Below are positions 25,599-33,950 of a stretch of DNA of 34,511 nt, one piece after another; positions within the stretch are counted from its first letter, which is position 1, and each line of letters starts with the position of its first letter. Source of the DNA: Pirellulales bacterium (lineage in GTDB: Bacteria; Planctomycetota; Planctomycetia; Pirellulales; DATAWG01); contig DATAWG010000123.1 in assembly GCA_036267355.1 (NCBI GenBank), positions 1 to 34,511 on the forward strand, read 5' to 3'. The position numbers and the translations under genes are program-made. The notes under the pieces are model-generated. The model was not told the DNA's origin and made no database searches. It worked only from the letters and a program-made list of their open reading frames with translations.

Positions 25599-26321
25599 CT
25601 ACGACGACCGAGCCGGAGCTTCGCTTCCCGGCAGCGTGCGCCGCAAGGCATGCAACGCGGCCGACATCGAACGCGTTACCGGTTTCAGACCGTCGGACAT
25701 CTGCTCCATCAGAATTCGCTGCTGCGGGCCAATGAGCCCTGCAAACGATTGGTCTGCGGCGGCAGCGTGCATGCCAGGCATATGGATTGCCAAGGCTCCC
25801 GGTTTCGGTCCGGGCATCGCGGCGGCGATCGCCGAGCTATTCGTCTCGGCCGGCTTCGGCGGGGCGAGCCTTGCCGCTTGCCGCGATCGCGACCAATGCA
25901 CAGTGCCAATGCTCACCAACAGCGATGCCGCAGTCGCCACGGCAATCCACGTAGCGGTGTGCAGAAGGCTGCGTTGCGCAGGGCGCCCGGATCCCCCTCC
26001 AAACGGCTGCAAGGTGGGTGTGGAAGCCGGAACCGCAGGGCTGCCGTTCGCTTGCGGTTTCGCGCGTGGCTCACTCCGCGGATCGCTCCATGCTTTCCCT
26101 CGCTCCTTCACCACCTCCGCCAGCACGCGCGTGCCGAGTTTCTCGCACTCGCTCGGCCAGGCAAGCAGTTGCATCGCCTCCAGAAGACCCTGATGATCGG
26201 CCAACGACCGGGCGCACGACGGGCAATGCTCTGCGTGCGCGATCAGCGCAGCATCGCTTTCGGGTGGCAATCGATCGTCCAGCACTTCGTCGAGCCGACG
26301 TTCAAACACATCGCAGTTCAT
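25599..26321 (-). CDS. Membrane-bound zinc-finger anti-sigma factor
   Basis: A 240-residue partner of the sigma factor encoded just upstream. The N-terminal domain has MNCDVFERRLDEVLD followed by HAEHCPSC, the HxxxCxxC zinc-binding anti-sigma motif (His29, Cys33, Cys36, with Cys3 as the fourth ligand). One membrane helix spans about residues 119-142. The outer part is Pro/Ala-rich with a Met-rich stretch (IHMPGMH). Its start overlaps the sigma gene by 20 bases, and GGAGGTG lies five bases before the ATG, so translation is probably coupled. Residues about 85-98 (EPRAKPQANGSPAV) are encoded by a REP-A repeat that was tolerated in frame in the linker between the zinc domain and the membrane helix. 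Confidence 0.85.
   Translation of the reverse strand: MNCDVFERRLDEVLDDRLPPESDAALIAHAEHCPSCARSLADHQGLLEAMQLLAWPSECEKLGTRVLAEVVKERGKAWSDPRSEPRAKPQANGSPAVPASTPTLQPFGGGSGRPAQRSLLHTATWIAVATAASLLVSIGTVHWSRSRQAARLAPPKPAETNSSAIAAAMPGPKPGALAIHMPGMHAAAADQSFAGLIGPQQRILMEQMSDGLKPVTRSMSAALHALRRTLPGSEAPARSS
26028..26069. repeat. REP-A element inside the anti-sigma coding sequence
   Basis: CGTTCGCTTGCGGTTTCGCG (from 26045) is a near-perfect right half; the left half is the degenerate CCGGAACCGCAGGG (26028). It lies entirely within the anti-sigma gene and keeps the frame open. It is the only copy of the eight that lies within a gene here. Confidence 0.75.
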
Positions 26322-26910
26322 CGCGCACCTCCGCCAAGACGCCGCGCTGGGACAATCGCTGAATCACTTCACGCCGAGCACGGTGAACCCATGTTTTCAC
26401 CGTTCCCAAGGGCCGCTCCAATTTCTCCGCAATCGACGCGTAGCTCATTTGCTGTTGGTGAAAAAGCATGAACGCCATGCGATATTCGGCTCGCACGTCT
26501 TCAAGCGCCAGCAACAGTTCTTCCGCCAGCCGCCGGGCCGGCTCGTCGTCTCCCGCAGTGTCCGGCAAGACGTCCACCAAGGGCGTCGTCGGCGGCCGGG
26601 CAGTGCGTCGAGCCAACAGCGTTCGGCAACGGTTGCCGGCAATGGTGAGCAACCATGGCAAGAACGGCCGCGCGCGGTCCCAATGCCCCAAGCTCCGCAG
26701 TGCCCGGATCAGCGATTCTTGCGTGAGGTCTTCCGCATCCTGCCGATGCCGCACCATTTTCAGACAGAGCCCGAACACCGGGCCTTGATAGCGCTCGACC
26801 CATTCGAGAATCGCGCCCGGCTCCCCGGCGATGCATCGATCGACCAAAACGCAGAATTCGTCTTGCACCGCTAATACCTCGCGTCGAACGCACGGCCGGG
26901 CAATGGACAA
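26302..26910 (-). CDS. ECF-family RNA polymerase sigma factor
   Basis: A 202-residue extracytoplasmic-function sigma factor. Region 2 includes DAEDLTQESLIRALRSLGHW and the promoter-melting segment PFLPWLLTIAGNRCRTLLARR. Region 4 is the helix-turn-helix YASIAEKLERPLGTVKTWVHRARREV. It directs transcription of stress- or surface-response genes when released by its anti-sigma partner, encoded immediately downstream with a 20-base overlap. Two starts are possible: the ATG at 26910 with a GGGG about 10 bases before it, or a GTG at 26868 with a well-placed GAGGT. The shorter form would start VQDEFCVLVDRC, nearer to usual ECF lengths. Its target promoters are not identified. Confidence 0.9.
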   Translation of the reverse strand: MSIARPCVRREVLAVQDEFCVLVDRCIAGEPGAILEWVERYQGPVFGLCLKMVRHRQDAEDLTQESLIRALRSLGHWDRARPFLPWLLTIAGNRCRTLLARRTARPPTTPLVDVLPDTAGDDEPARRLAEELLLALEDVRAEYRMAFMLFHQQQMSYASIAEKLERPLGTVKTWVHRARREVIQRLSQRGVLAEVRDELRCV

Positions 26911-27033
26911 TACCCCACTAATTCGCCGCAGGTTTCACGATCTTTCGCTTAAGCGGCAATTCTAGACCGGCGAGCGCGGTGCCGGCAATCGGGCGACAGC
27001 CTTTGTCAACCACTTTCCAAGCCGATTCTGGGC

Positions 27034-27107
27034 GCCACTGGCAAGCGCAGTCTGCCAGTGCAGAACTTCCGCGTGGCGCCGCCACTGGCAGACTGCGCTT
27101 GCCAGTG
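27034..27107. repeat. MITE-like element, short form with 25-bp perfect arms
   Basis: Cores 27036-27060 and 27083-27107 are exact reverse complements over 25 bases (beginning CACTGGCAAGCGCAG). They are separated by 22 bases containing GTGGCGCC. It has the same arms as the element at 19917-20076, but the 102-base centre is missing. It lies in the 252-base gap between the sigma factor and the alpha/beta hydrolase. No gene is seen in the rest of the gap. Confidence 0.85.
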
Positions 27108-27162
27108 CCCCGCCCGCCAGCGTCATGCGCCAAGAAGGCTTGAGAGACGCGGACGAACCCAT

Positions 27163-28026
27163 TCACGGCAGCCGGCCGAGGAAATCGTCGAGGGCTTGCA
27201 AGAACGCCGGCATTCGCGGATCGTTGTGATCGCCGCCGGGAACGACCACAAACTGCTTCGGTTCATTCGCGGCTGCGAATAGCTTCTTGCCGCTCACGAA
27301 GGGCACAATCTGATCGCGGTCGCCGTGCACCTGAAGGAGCGGACCATGATAGTTCGGAATCTTGGCGGCCGAATTCAACTGGGCCCGCATGAGCAGCCGC
27401 ACCGGCAGCCAGGGAAAGTGGGCCGCGGCCACATCCGGCAGCGAGCTGAATGTGTTTTCCAGAACCAACCCGCGGGCACCATCGGCCGCTGCCAGATCGA
27501 CGGCAACTCCGCCTCCCAACGATTCGCCCATCATGACGATCCGCCCTTCCGCGATGCCGGCCCGCTCGGCCAGCCATTTTCGCGCGGCGCGAGCGTCGGC
27601 CAGGATGCCTTGCTCGGTGGGCACGCCTTCGCTCCGGCCGTATCCACGATAATCGTAGGCCAGCAGGCTGGAATGCATCCGGTCGTGCAGCGTCCGAAAC
27701 ACGCCGGCCCGGTCGGCGATGCTGCCGCCATTACCGTGCGAAAAGAGAATCACGGCCCGAGGTTGATCGCAGGGCACATACCATCCGTGCAGCCGCGTGC
27801 CGTCGGCGGCAGCGAACCAAGCGTCTTCGAAGGCCAAGCCCTGCGGCCGCCAATTGCCGCTCGGATACCGCGACGGATGGAAGAGCAGCGCGTTTTCAGA
27901 AAATACCATCAATGCGACGACGCCAAGATAAACGCAGACCGCCAATCGAATGAGCCGATACCAAAACGGCCGCCGGCGTCGCTGCCTCGGAAGCGGCGAA
28001 GCTGCCTTCGCATTGATTTGCATCAT
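27163..28026 (-). CDS. Membrane-anchored alpha/beta hydrolase (BEM46/ABHD13-like)
   Basis: A 287-residue protein with a basic N-terminus (RQRRRRPFWYRLIR) and one hydrophobic helix at about residues 26-43, then an alpha/beta-hydrolase domain. The oxyanion region is FSHGNGGS (95-102). The nucleophile elbow is GESLGG with Ser169, the acid is in HGDRDQIVP with Asp238, and the base is in GGDHND with His267. This combination fits the BEM46-like family of esterases or peptidases at the membrane; the substrate is unknown. Two ATG codons in tandem (28026 and 28023) could both start it, and no strong ribosome binding site is seen. It is followed on the same strand by repeats and preceded by the Trm112-like gene. 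Confidence 0.85.
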   Translation of the reverse strand: MMQINAKAASPLPRQRRRRPFWYRLIRLAVCVYLGVVALMVFSENALLFHPSRYPSGNWRPQGLAFEDAWFAAADGTRLHGWYVPCDQPRAVILFSHGNGGSIADRAGVFRTLHDRMHSSLLAYDYRGYGRSEGVPTEQGILADARAARKWLAERAGIAEGRIVMMGESLGGGVAVDLAAADGARGLVLENTFSSLPDVAAAHFPWLPVRLLMRAQLNSAAKIPNYHGPLLQVHGDRDQIVPFVSGKKLFAAANEPKQFVVVPGGDHNDPRMPAFLQALDDFLGRLP

Positions 28027-28134
28027 GGCAAACTATCGAACCGCGAATCTCCGATGGCAAACGTTCCGCACCACGCCGCACGGATCGTCGTTCTGCGTTC
28101 GACCGATTTGTTGCCGGTCGCCATCAGGCTTTCG

Positions 28135-28401
28135 TTATTCCGCATTCCCGAGTTGATCGAGCAATATCCCCTCGTCCAGCAACAGGATCGGGATCTGATC
28201 GACGATCGGATAAACAACCGAGCGATCTTCACGGACCAATCCGCCATCGACCGATCGGCGAACCGTATTCCCGGCGCGATTCTTGAGCCGCCCATCGGCG
28301 ATCGCCCGATTCATCTCGTCCACGAGCGGCTCATCGGCGAGCGTAAGGGCCGATCGATCCTCCGGACAGCGAACCATCGACAAGAAATCGCGGCTAAGCA
28401 T
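28135..28401 (-). CDS. Trm112-like (UPF0434/YcaR family) protein
   Basis: An 88-residue protein with the family pattern MLSRDFLSMVRCPEDRSAL at the N-terminus, a middle NRAGNTVRR, and the conserved C-terminal part LVREDRSVVYPIVDQIPILLLDEG. In eukaryotes and archaea Trm112 activates methyltransferases; the bacterial short forms are mostly uncharacterised. It has only one Cys (Cys12), where zinc-binding members have CPxC pairs, so it probably does not bind zinc. It is longer than the roughly 60-residue E. coli YcaR owing to an insertion after residue 20. It sits between the EF-G-like and alpha/beta-hydrolase genes on the same strand. No clear ribosome binding site. Confidence 0.8.
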   Translation of the reverse strand: MLSRDFLSMVRCPEDRSALTLADEPLVDEMNRAIADGRLKNRAGNTVRRSVDGGLVREDRSVVYPIVDQIPILLLDEGILLDQLGNAE

Positions 28402-28405
28402 TGAA

Positions 28406-28564
28406 TTAGGGTGAGGGGTTAGGGTGAGGGGTTAGCGACGCGCGAAACCGCAAGCGAGGTTCGGGCTTAAATGGAGTGGTGGGGTTCGCATGCGGTTTCG
28501 CGCGTTAGCACTGGATTGATTATAACCGCTCTTCCCCTAACCCGATCCCTTCACCCTCACCCTA
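28406..28564. repeat. Composite inverted repeat with a REP-A element at its centre
   Basis: TTAGGGTGAGGGG occurs twice in tandem from 28406. A full REP-A element (ACGCGCGAAACCGCAAGCGAG-like left half, right half ending GCGGTTTCGCGCGTTAGC) follows at about 28438-28506. CCCCTAACCC and CACCCTCACCCTA then close the unit at 28534-28564. The outer parts are inverted copies, so the whole 160-base gap between the EF-G-like gene and the Trm112-like gene is one palindromic unit. A TATAAC lies at about 28520. Confidence 0.7.
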
Positions 28565-28565
28565 C

Positions 28566-30665
28566 TCACTCTTCGTCTTCCGGATGCAGGACGGCCTTCT
28601 CCATGATCTCTTTCACGGTGTGGCCGGGAACGACGTCGTAGTGGCTAAATTCCATCGTGAAGCTGCCAAGGCCGCCGGTGAGACTCGAAAGGCTGCGAGC
28701 GTAGGTCGTCACTTCCGCCAGCGGCACCTGCGCGCTGACGGTCTGCAGGTCGCCGCCGGCAGATTCCAAGCCAAGCACCCGGCCGCGGCGAGTCGACATA
28801 TCGGCGTTGATGTCGCCCAGCTTGTCGCTTGGCACGGTGACATGCAGGGTTACGATCGGCTCCAGCAGCCCCGGCCGCGCTTCTTGAAACACATTGCGAA
28901 ATGCCATCGAGCCGGCCGTTTTGAATGCCGCTTCGGAGCTATCGACATCGTGATACTTTCCGAAGTGCACCTCGACGCCGACATTCTGCACCTGGTATCC
29001 GGCGATCACGCCGCGTTCGATCCGTTCCTTGAAGCCTTTTTCCACTGCCGGTAGAAAGTTGTTCGGAATCGTGCCGCCGACGATCGAATCGACCCACAGA
29101 AAATTGCTTTTCGGATCGTGGTGATAGGTCCGCATCGAGGGGAAGCGATGTTTGGTGGCGAACTCCTCGGGCTTGGTTCCGGCCGGGAAGGGGAACATGC
29201 GGATATGCACTTCGCCGAATTGGCCGCGGCCGCCGGTCTGCTTTTTGTGGCGATAGCTGCCTTCGGCGGGAGCTTGGATCGTTTCGCGATAGGGGATTTT
29301 CGGCTCCTTGGTTTCGATTTCCACCTTATCGCGCCGCTTGAGCCGTTCGCGGATCACCATGAGATGCAATTCGCTCATGCCCGTCATGACCAATTCCTTG
29401 GTTTGCGAATCGCGTTCGATGTGGAAGGTCGGATCTTCTTCGACGATCTTGTGCAGCGCGCCGGAAAGCTTGGCTTCGTCGCCGCGGCTTTTGGGCGTCG
29501 CCGCCAGGCCGACCATCGGTCTGGGAAACGTAAATGGCGACATTTCGAATGGGCCGAGCGTGGTGCCGGTATGCAATTCTTCGGTCTTCGCCAGCGCGAC
29601 GATATAGCCCGGCCCCGCCACGTCGATGGCGTGCGTTTCGCTGCCCTGCGCTTCCAAGAGCGGGCCGATCTTGATGTTCTTCCGCGCGCCCGAGGCATGC
29701 ACGACGTCGTCCTTCTTGAGCGTCCCGCTGTAGACGCGTAGATAGCTCACCTTTTGCACGAATGGATCGATGCGTGTCTTGAACACCTGGGCGCAGATCG
29801 GCGCCGCGGGGTCGGGCTTGAGCGCCACTTCTTCGCCCGCCTCGTTCTTCGCTTTGCGCACCACTTTGTCGGGCGGCAACGAGCAAAGCACGAGCGCGTC
29901 GAGCAATTCCTTCACGCCGAGCCCCGGCTTCGCAGCAACGCACACGATCGGAATCAAACTACCCTGCGCGATTGCTTCGACCGTAAGCCGGGCGATTTCT
30001 TCGTCGGTCGGCAACGCCCCTTCGAAATATCGACTTGTCACTTCCTCATCGACTTCGATAATCGTCTCGATCAGCGACTGATTGATCTCGGCCGGATCGA
30101 TGACCGCCCCGGCAGTGTTGCCGCCGAGCTTGAGCGAGCTTGCGACGCCTTTGAAATCGTGCCCCGAGCCGATCGGCACATTCAGCGGAATGCACGCATG
30201 GCCGAACATCGACTGAATCGATTTCAGCAACGCGGGGAAATCGACGTTCTCGGCATCCATCCGCGCGACGATAATAATCCGCCCGCAGCCGGCCTTGCCG
30301 GCCTCTTGAAATACGCGCCGCGTGTTCACGCCGATTCCGGAATGCGCGTTGATGACGATCGCCGCCGTTTCCACCGCGCGAAACGCCCCGATCGCCTGGC
30401 CGATGAAATCGGGGTAGCCGGGAGTGTCGATCAGATTGAACCGCTTGCCCGCATGCTCGAAATGCACCACCGCGGATTCGATCGTGTATTTATGGGCTTT
30501 TTCCACTTCGTCGAAATCGCAGACACTGGTGCCGTCGTCGACGCTGGCCGGCCGCTGGATCGCTCCGCTGGTCGCGAGCAGCGTATCGGCCAGAGTGGTC
30601 TTGCCGGCGGCGCCATGTCCGCAAAGGGCAATGTTGCGGATGTTTTCCACGTTGAACTTGGGCAT
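28566..30665 (-). CDS. Elongation factor G-like translational GTPase (EF-G paralogue)
   Basis: A 699-residue protein with the five-domain length of EF-G. The P-loop is GHGAAGKTT (16-24) rather than GHIDAGKTT, and the G3 motif is DTPG (80-83). The switch region reads TSVCDFDEVEKAHKYTIESA in place of the usual RGITI segment, and the G4 motif NKxD is ARMD (134-137). These features resemble the EF-G-like paralogues typified by mycobacterial FusA2 rather than the essential FusA. The C-terminal domains contain typical EF-G phrases (SYRHKKQTGGRGQFGEV, RRGRVLG, FSHYDVVPGH). Its role may be in ribosome recycling or stress. It begins 15 bases after the hisA stop, so the two are co-transcribed; AAAGGA lies just upstream of the ATG. 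Confidence 0.88.
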   Translation of the reverse strand: MPKFNVENIRNIALCGHGAAGKTTLADTLLATSGAIQRPASVDDGTSVCDFDEVEKAHKYTIESAVVHFEHAGKRFNLIDTPGYPDFIGQAIGAFRAVETAAIVINAHSGIGVNTRRVFQEAGKAGCGRIIIVARMDAENVDFPALLKSIQSMFGHACIPLNVPIGSGHDFKGVASSLKLGGNTAGAVIDPAEINQSLIETIIEVDEEVTSRYFEGALPTDEEIARLTVEAIAQGSLIPIVCVAAKPGLGVKELLDALVLCSLPPDKVVRKAKNEAGEEVALKPDPAAPICAQVFKTRIDPFVQKVSYLRVYSGTLKKDDVVHASGARKNIKIGPLLEAQGSETHAIDVAGPGYIVALAKTEELHTGTTLGPFEMSPFTFPRPMVGLAATPKSRGDEAKLSGALHKIVEEDPTFHIERDSQTKELVMTGMSELHLMVIRERLKRRDKVEIETKEPKIPYRETIQAPAEGSYRHKKQTGGRGQFGEVHIRMFPFPAGTKPEEFATKHRFPSMRTYHHDPKSNFLWVDSIVGGTIPNNFLPAVEKGFKERIERGVIAGYQVQNVGVEVHFGKYHDVDSSEAAFKTAGSMAFRNVFQEARPGLLEPIVTLHVTVPSDKLGDINADMSTRRGRVLGLESAGGDLQTVSAQVPLAEVTTYARSLSSLTGGLGSFTMEFSHYDVVPGHTVKEIMEKAVLHPEDEE

Positions 30666-30680
30666 AGGTGGATTCCTTTG

Positions 30681-31442
30681 CTAACCGATGCTGCGGGATC
30701 GCGCTGCGTTGCCAGTGGCTGCGTTGCCGACCGATGCGGCTGCGAGCGCGGCAGGGAGCGAAATTCGGTTTTCGTACAACGCTCGACCGATGATGCAACC
30801 GGCGACCGGAATCGCTGCCAAGGCGGCGACGTCGTCAACGGTCGTCACGCCGCCGGACGCCACCAGCGGCAAACGGATCGCTTCACGCATGCGGCACATG
30901 GCGGGCAAATTCGGGCCCGCAAGCATGCCGTCGGTGGCGATGTCGGTGTAGATGATCGCGGCCAGCGGTTCAGCGTCGAACTGCCGGGCAAGATCTTCGG
31001 CCGCCGCGCTGCTCGTTTCCAACCAACCGTCGGTGGCCACTTGCCCATCGCGGGCATCGATGCCGAGCACAAGCCGGCCGGGCCAACGGGCCGCGCATGC
31101 TCGCAACCAATCCGGATCGCGCAGGGCGCGGGTGCCGATCACGAGCCGGGCAAGGCCGAGCTGCAAAAGTTGCTCGATCGTGGCTTCCTCGCGAATTCCG
31201 CCCCCCAATTCGCATGGGATATCAACGGCCTCGACAATTGCGGCGATGCTTTCCAGATTCACCGGCCGGCCGGAGCGGGCGCCGTCGAGATCGACGAGAT
31301 GCAAGCATTCGGCCCCTTGCTCGAGCATTCGCCGGGCGACGGCCGCGGGATCGTCGTCGAAGACCAATTCGCGGCGATAGTCGCCTTGAACGAGGCGGAC
31401 ACACTTGCCGCCGCGCAGGTCGATGGCCGGCCAAATCTGCAT
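30681..31442 (-). CDS. hisA: Phosphoribosylformimino-AICAR ribotide isomerase
   Basis: Catalyses the fourth step of histidine biosynthesis, opening the ribose of ProFAR. The 253-residue (beta/alpha)8 barrel has AIDLRGGKCVRL with catalytic Asp8, GGGIR (80-84), GIDARDGQVA with catalytic Asp129, YTDIATDGMLAGPN, and the phosphate site SGGV..DDV followed by GCIIGRALYE. These match E. coli HisA Asp8 and Asp129 exactly. The last 12 residues (GNAATGNAARSRSIG region) extend past the usual end and are encoded by short GTTGCCAGTG-like units. A GGGGGAG lies about 12 bases before the ATG. No other his gene is present; it is paired instead with the EF-G-like gene. Confidence 0.94.
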   Translation of the reverse strand: MQIWPAIDLRGGKCVRLVQGDYRRELVFDDDPAAVARRMLEQGAECLHLVDLDGARSGRPVNLESIAAIVEAVDIPCELGGGIREEATIEQLLQLGLARLVIGTRALRDPDWLRACAARWPGRLVLGIDARDGQVATDGWLETSSAAAEDLARQFDAEPLAAIIYTDIATDGMLAGPNLPAMCRMREAIRLPLVASGGVTTVDDVAALAAIPVAGCIIGRALYENRISLPAALAAASVGNAATGNAARSRSIG

Positions 31443-31663
31443 GGCAACCGCGACTCCCCCGCACGAGACACGATGAGAAGCGTGTGAAAAACTGAATATG
31501 TCACACTATCCCGACAGTTTCAAGCACCGCGCCGAAAACATGGCGGCTGCGCACAGCGAGCAGGGGAGGATTGCGGCATCGCGTTGCAGTTGTTGATATA
31601 GTAATGCACGCTGGCCGGTGAGCGAGCGCCGCGCTCGCAAGACGCGCACAACCCCTCCCCCCG

Positions 31664-31690
31664 GCCCCTCTCCCACAAGGGGCGAGGGGA
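31664..31690. repeat. CCCCTCTCCC hairpin element
   Basis: CCCCTCTCCC and GGGGCGAGGGG pair around ACAA. It is a close relative of the hairpin at 1801-1824, again about 115-150 bases upstream of a secreted-protein gene on the plus strand. Confidence 0.6.
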
Positions 31691-31721
31691 GAAGGGGGCA
31701 CGGCCGACGTAGCGATCCCGG

Positions 31722-31785
31722 CGACCTTTCCGACAGCTCCCGCCGACCTTCCCCCACAGCTCCCGCCGACCTTTCCCACGCCGCC
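31722..31785. repeat. 22-23 bp tandem repeat, 2.7 copies
   Basis: Units start CGACCTTTCCGACAGCTCCC (31722), CGACCTTCCCCCACAGCTCC (31744) and CGACCTTTCCCACGCCGCC (31767). The array ends about 10 bases before the ribosome binding site of the secreted hydrolase, so it is in that gene's leader or promoter. Confidence 0.75.
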
Positions 31786-31803
31786 TGCCCAGGAGATGCA
31801 TTC

Positions 31804-33882
31804 ATGCGACGCTATGCCCGTGCTCGTTTTGCCCAGGCCCGATCGATTCGACAGAAGCTGTCGTGCGCTTTGGTTGCGGGAATTTGGTTTTTCGCGATTG
31901 TCGCAGCACCCGCTCGCGGCGACGGGGCTCGCGACAACGTGCCGGGCAAAGTTCGCCCGATTCCGCCAGCCGGCGTGAAAATTCCGGCCGCCGATCGGGA
32001 ACAACTGCACAACGGATTGAAGGCACTCGATGGGCTGATCGAGAAGCTGGAGGCAAAAGCCGATGAACGCACGAAGAAATTGCTCCCCGATGTGCAGATC
32101 TTCGCCAAAGCGGTTCGCTGGGCGCTTGACTACAACGAATTTCAAGATGTCAAGGATGTGCCCAAAGCCTACGCCGCCCTGAAGGAAGGACGCGAGCGGG
32201 CCGAGCAACTGTTGGTAGGGAATGCGCCCTGGGATCATGCCACAGGTTTAGTCGTCCGCGGCTATGTTTCCAAGATCGACGGCTCCGTGCAGCCCTATGG
32301 CTTGGTCGTTCCCGACACGTTCGACCCGAAGGCCGCGCACATTCATCCGCTGGATATCTGGTTCCACGGCCGAAACGAAGCGCTCACGGAATTGAACTTC
32401 ATCGCCGAGCGCAACCATTCCCGCGGCCAATTCACGCCGCCCGGCACGATCGTGCTGCACCCCTACGGTCGGTATTGCACGGCTTTCAAATTCGCCGGCG
32501 AGACCGACGTGTTCGAAGCGCTCAAGTCAGTCGACGAGCGCTATCCAATCGACCGGGATCGAATCGCGGTGCGCGGGTTTTCAATGGGGGGCGCGGCCAC
32601 TTGGCATTTCGCCGTTCACTATCCGGGCGACTGGGCGGCCGCGAATCCCGGCGCCGGCTTCGCCGAAACGCCCGAGTTCCTCCGCATCTTCCAGAACGAA
32701 ATCCTCACGCCGACCGATTACGAGAAGAAACTGTTGCACCTTTACGATTGCACGGATTGGGCCGGCAATTTGTTCAACTGCCCCACGGTGGCCTACAGCG
32801 GCGAGATCGACACGCAAAAACAGGCCGCCGACATCATGCAGCAGGCGATGGAGCGCGAAGGATTGAAGCTGACCTACATCATCGGCCCACAAACGAAGCA
32901 TGCCTACCATCCGGAATCGGCAAAGATCGTCAGCCGGCTAATGGCCGATCTCGTGTCCAAAGGCCGCGATCGAATACCGAAGGAAATTCATTTCACGACC
33001 TACACGCTGAAGTACAACCAGTGCGATTGGATCACCATCGATGCGCTCCACGAACATTGGCAGCGCGCCGACGTGCGAGCAACGGTCAACGATCTTAACA
33101 CCATCGAAATTACCACTAAGAACGTCGCCGCATTGACGCTGAGAATCCCCTCGGTCGTTGCGCCCGTGCGGATCGACATCTCGAAGCCAGGGTTGGTGAA
33201 AATCGACGGCGACGAGATTCCCTTTGGCCGTTCGGCGGCGCCGGACTGGTTCTGGACCTGCCAACTTCATCGCGACGCCCACGGCAAATGGCTGACTGGC
33301 CCCGACTCGGACACGCGGGTCGCCAAGCGGCACGATCTGCAAGGCCCGATCGACGATGCGTTTTTGGATGCGTTCGTCATCGTGCGGCCGACGGGGCACT
33401 CGCCGAATCCGAAATTCGAAAGCTGGGCGAAAAGCGAAATGGGTCGCGCGATCCACGAATGGCGGCGGCAGTTCCGCGGCGATGCACGAGTGATCGACGA
33501 CACACAACTCACCGATGCCGACATTGCCGGCGCGAACCTCGTGCTTTGGGGCGATCCAACCAGCAATGCTGTGTTGCATCGCATTGCCGACAAACTGCCG
33601 ATTGGCTGGTCGGAGAAAGAAGTCGTCGCCGGCGAGCGGCGATTCCCGGCGGAGAATCACGCCGTGATAATGATCTGCCCGAATCCACTGAACCCGAAGC
33701 GTTATGTCGTGCTCAACAGCGGATTCACGTATCGCGAATACGATTATTTGAACAACGCCCGGCAGATTCCCAAGCTGCCCGATTGGGCAATCGTCGATCT
33801 CGACACGCCGCCCGATTCGCAAAAGCCGGGCAAGATCGTTGCCGCCGATTTCTTCGACGAATTCTGGCGATTGAAGAAATGA
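31804..33882 (+). CDS. Secreted serine hydrolase (prolyl oligopeptidase-like alpha/beta fold)
   Basis: A 692-residue exported protein. Residues 1-39 form a long signal peptide (MRRYARARFA.., IWFFAIVAAPARG). A helical region (about 40-140) with ELEAKADERTKK-like sequence precedes an alpha/beta-hydrolase core: LDIWFHGRNE, the nucleophile elbow RGFSMGGAATW with Ser260, a likely acid at YSGEID (Asp336) and a His at TKHAYHP (His366 or His369). The C-terminal half (about 400-692) is a separate domain of unknown function ending YLNNARQIPKLPDWAIVDLD. The substrate may be a peptide or an ester. The ATG at 31804 has AGGAG about 8 bases upstream and starts the signal peptide; the frame extends 62 codons upstream as repeat DNA. 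Confidence 0.8.
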   Translation: MRRYARARFAQARSIRQKLSCALVAGIWFFAIVAAPARGDGARDNVPGKVRPIPPAGVKIPAADREQLHNGLKALDGLIEKLEAKADERTKKLLPDVQIFAKAVRWALDYNEFQDVKDVPKAYAALKEGRERAEQLLVGNAPWDHATGLVVRGYVSKIDGSVQPYGLVVPDTFDPKAAHIHPLDIWFHGRNEALTELNFIAERNHSRGQFTPPGTIVLHPYGRYCTAFKFAGETDVFEALKSVDERYPIDRDRIAVRGFSMGGAATWHFAVHYPGDWAAANPGAGFAETPEFLRIFQNEILTPTDYEKKLLHLYDCTDWAGNLFNCPTVAYSGEIDTQKQAADIMQQAMEREGLKLTYIIGPQTKHAYHPESAKIVSRLMADLVSKGRDRIPKEIHFTTYTLKYNQCDWITIDALHEHWQRADVRATVNDLNTIEITTKNVAALTLRIPSVVAPVRIDISKPGLVKIDGDEIPFGRSAAPDWFWTCQLHRDAHGKWLTGPDSDTRVAKRHDLQGPIDDAFLDAFVIVRPTGHSPNPKFESWAKSEMGRAIHEWRRQFRGDARVIDDTQLTDADIAGANLVLWGDPTSNAVLHRIADKLPIGWSEKEVVAGERRFPAENHAVIMICPNPLNPKRYVVLNSGFTYREYDYLNNARQIPKLPDWAIVDLDTPPDSQKPGKIVAADFFDEFWRLKK

Positions 33883-33950
33883 TTGCGGGCCCGCCCGAAC
33901 GGCTCCGCGGCGCTATCCGTCGTGTGCCATGCTACCCGGCAAAGATAGCC

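Larger units (their letters stand above)
31443..31803. other. Intergenic region between hisA and the secreted hydrolase
   Basis: These 361 bases hold a hairpin (31664-31690), a 22-23 bp tandem repeat (31722-31785) and a possible -10 box TATAGT near 31597. No tRNA or supported small gene is seen. The open frame of the downstream gene continues leftwards through this region, but that part is repeat DNA and low in meaning. Confidence 0.5.

Noticed and set aside
25382-25651. An 89-codon frame between the anti-sigma and Arg-rich protein genes
   Set aside because: It overlaps the anti-sigma 3' end in another frame and otherwise consists of a REP-A repeat; no ribosome binding site.
29754-31487. A 577-codon open frame antisense to the EF-G-like gene and hisA
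   Set aside because: It spans two recognised genes on the other strand and has no independent support.
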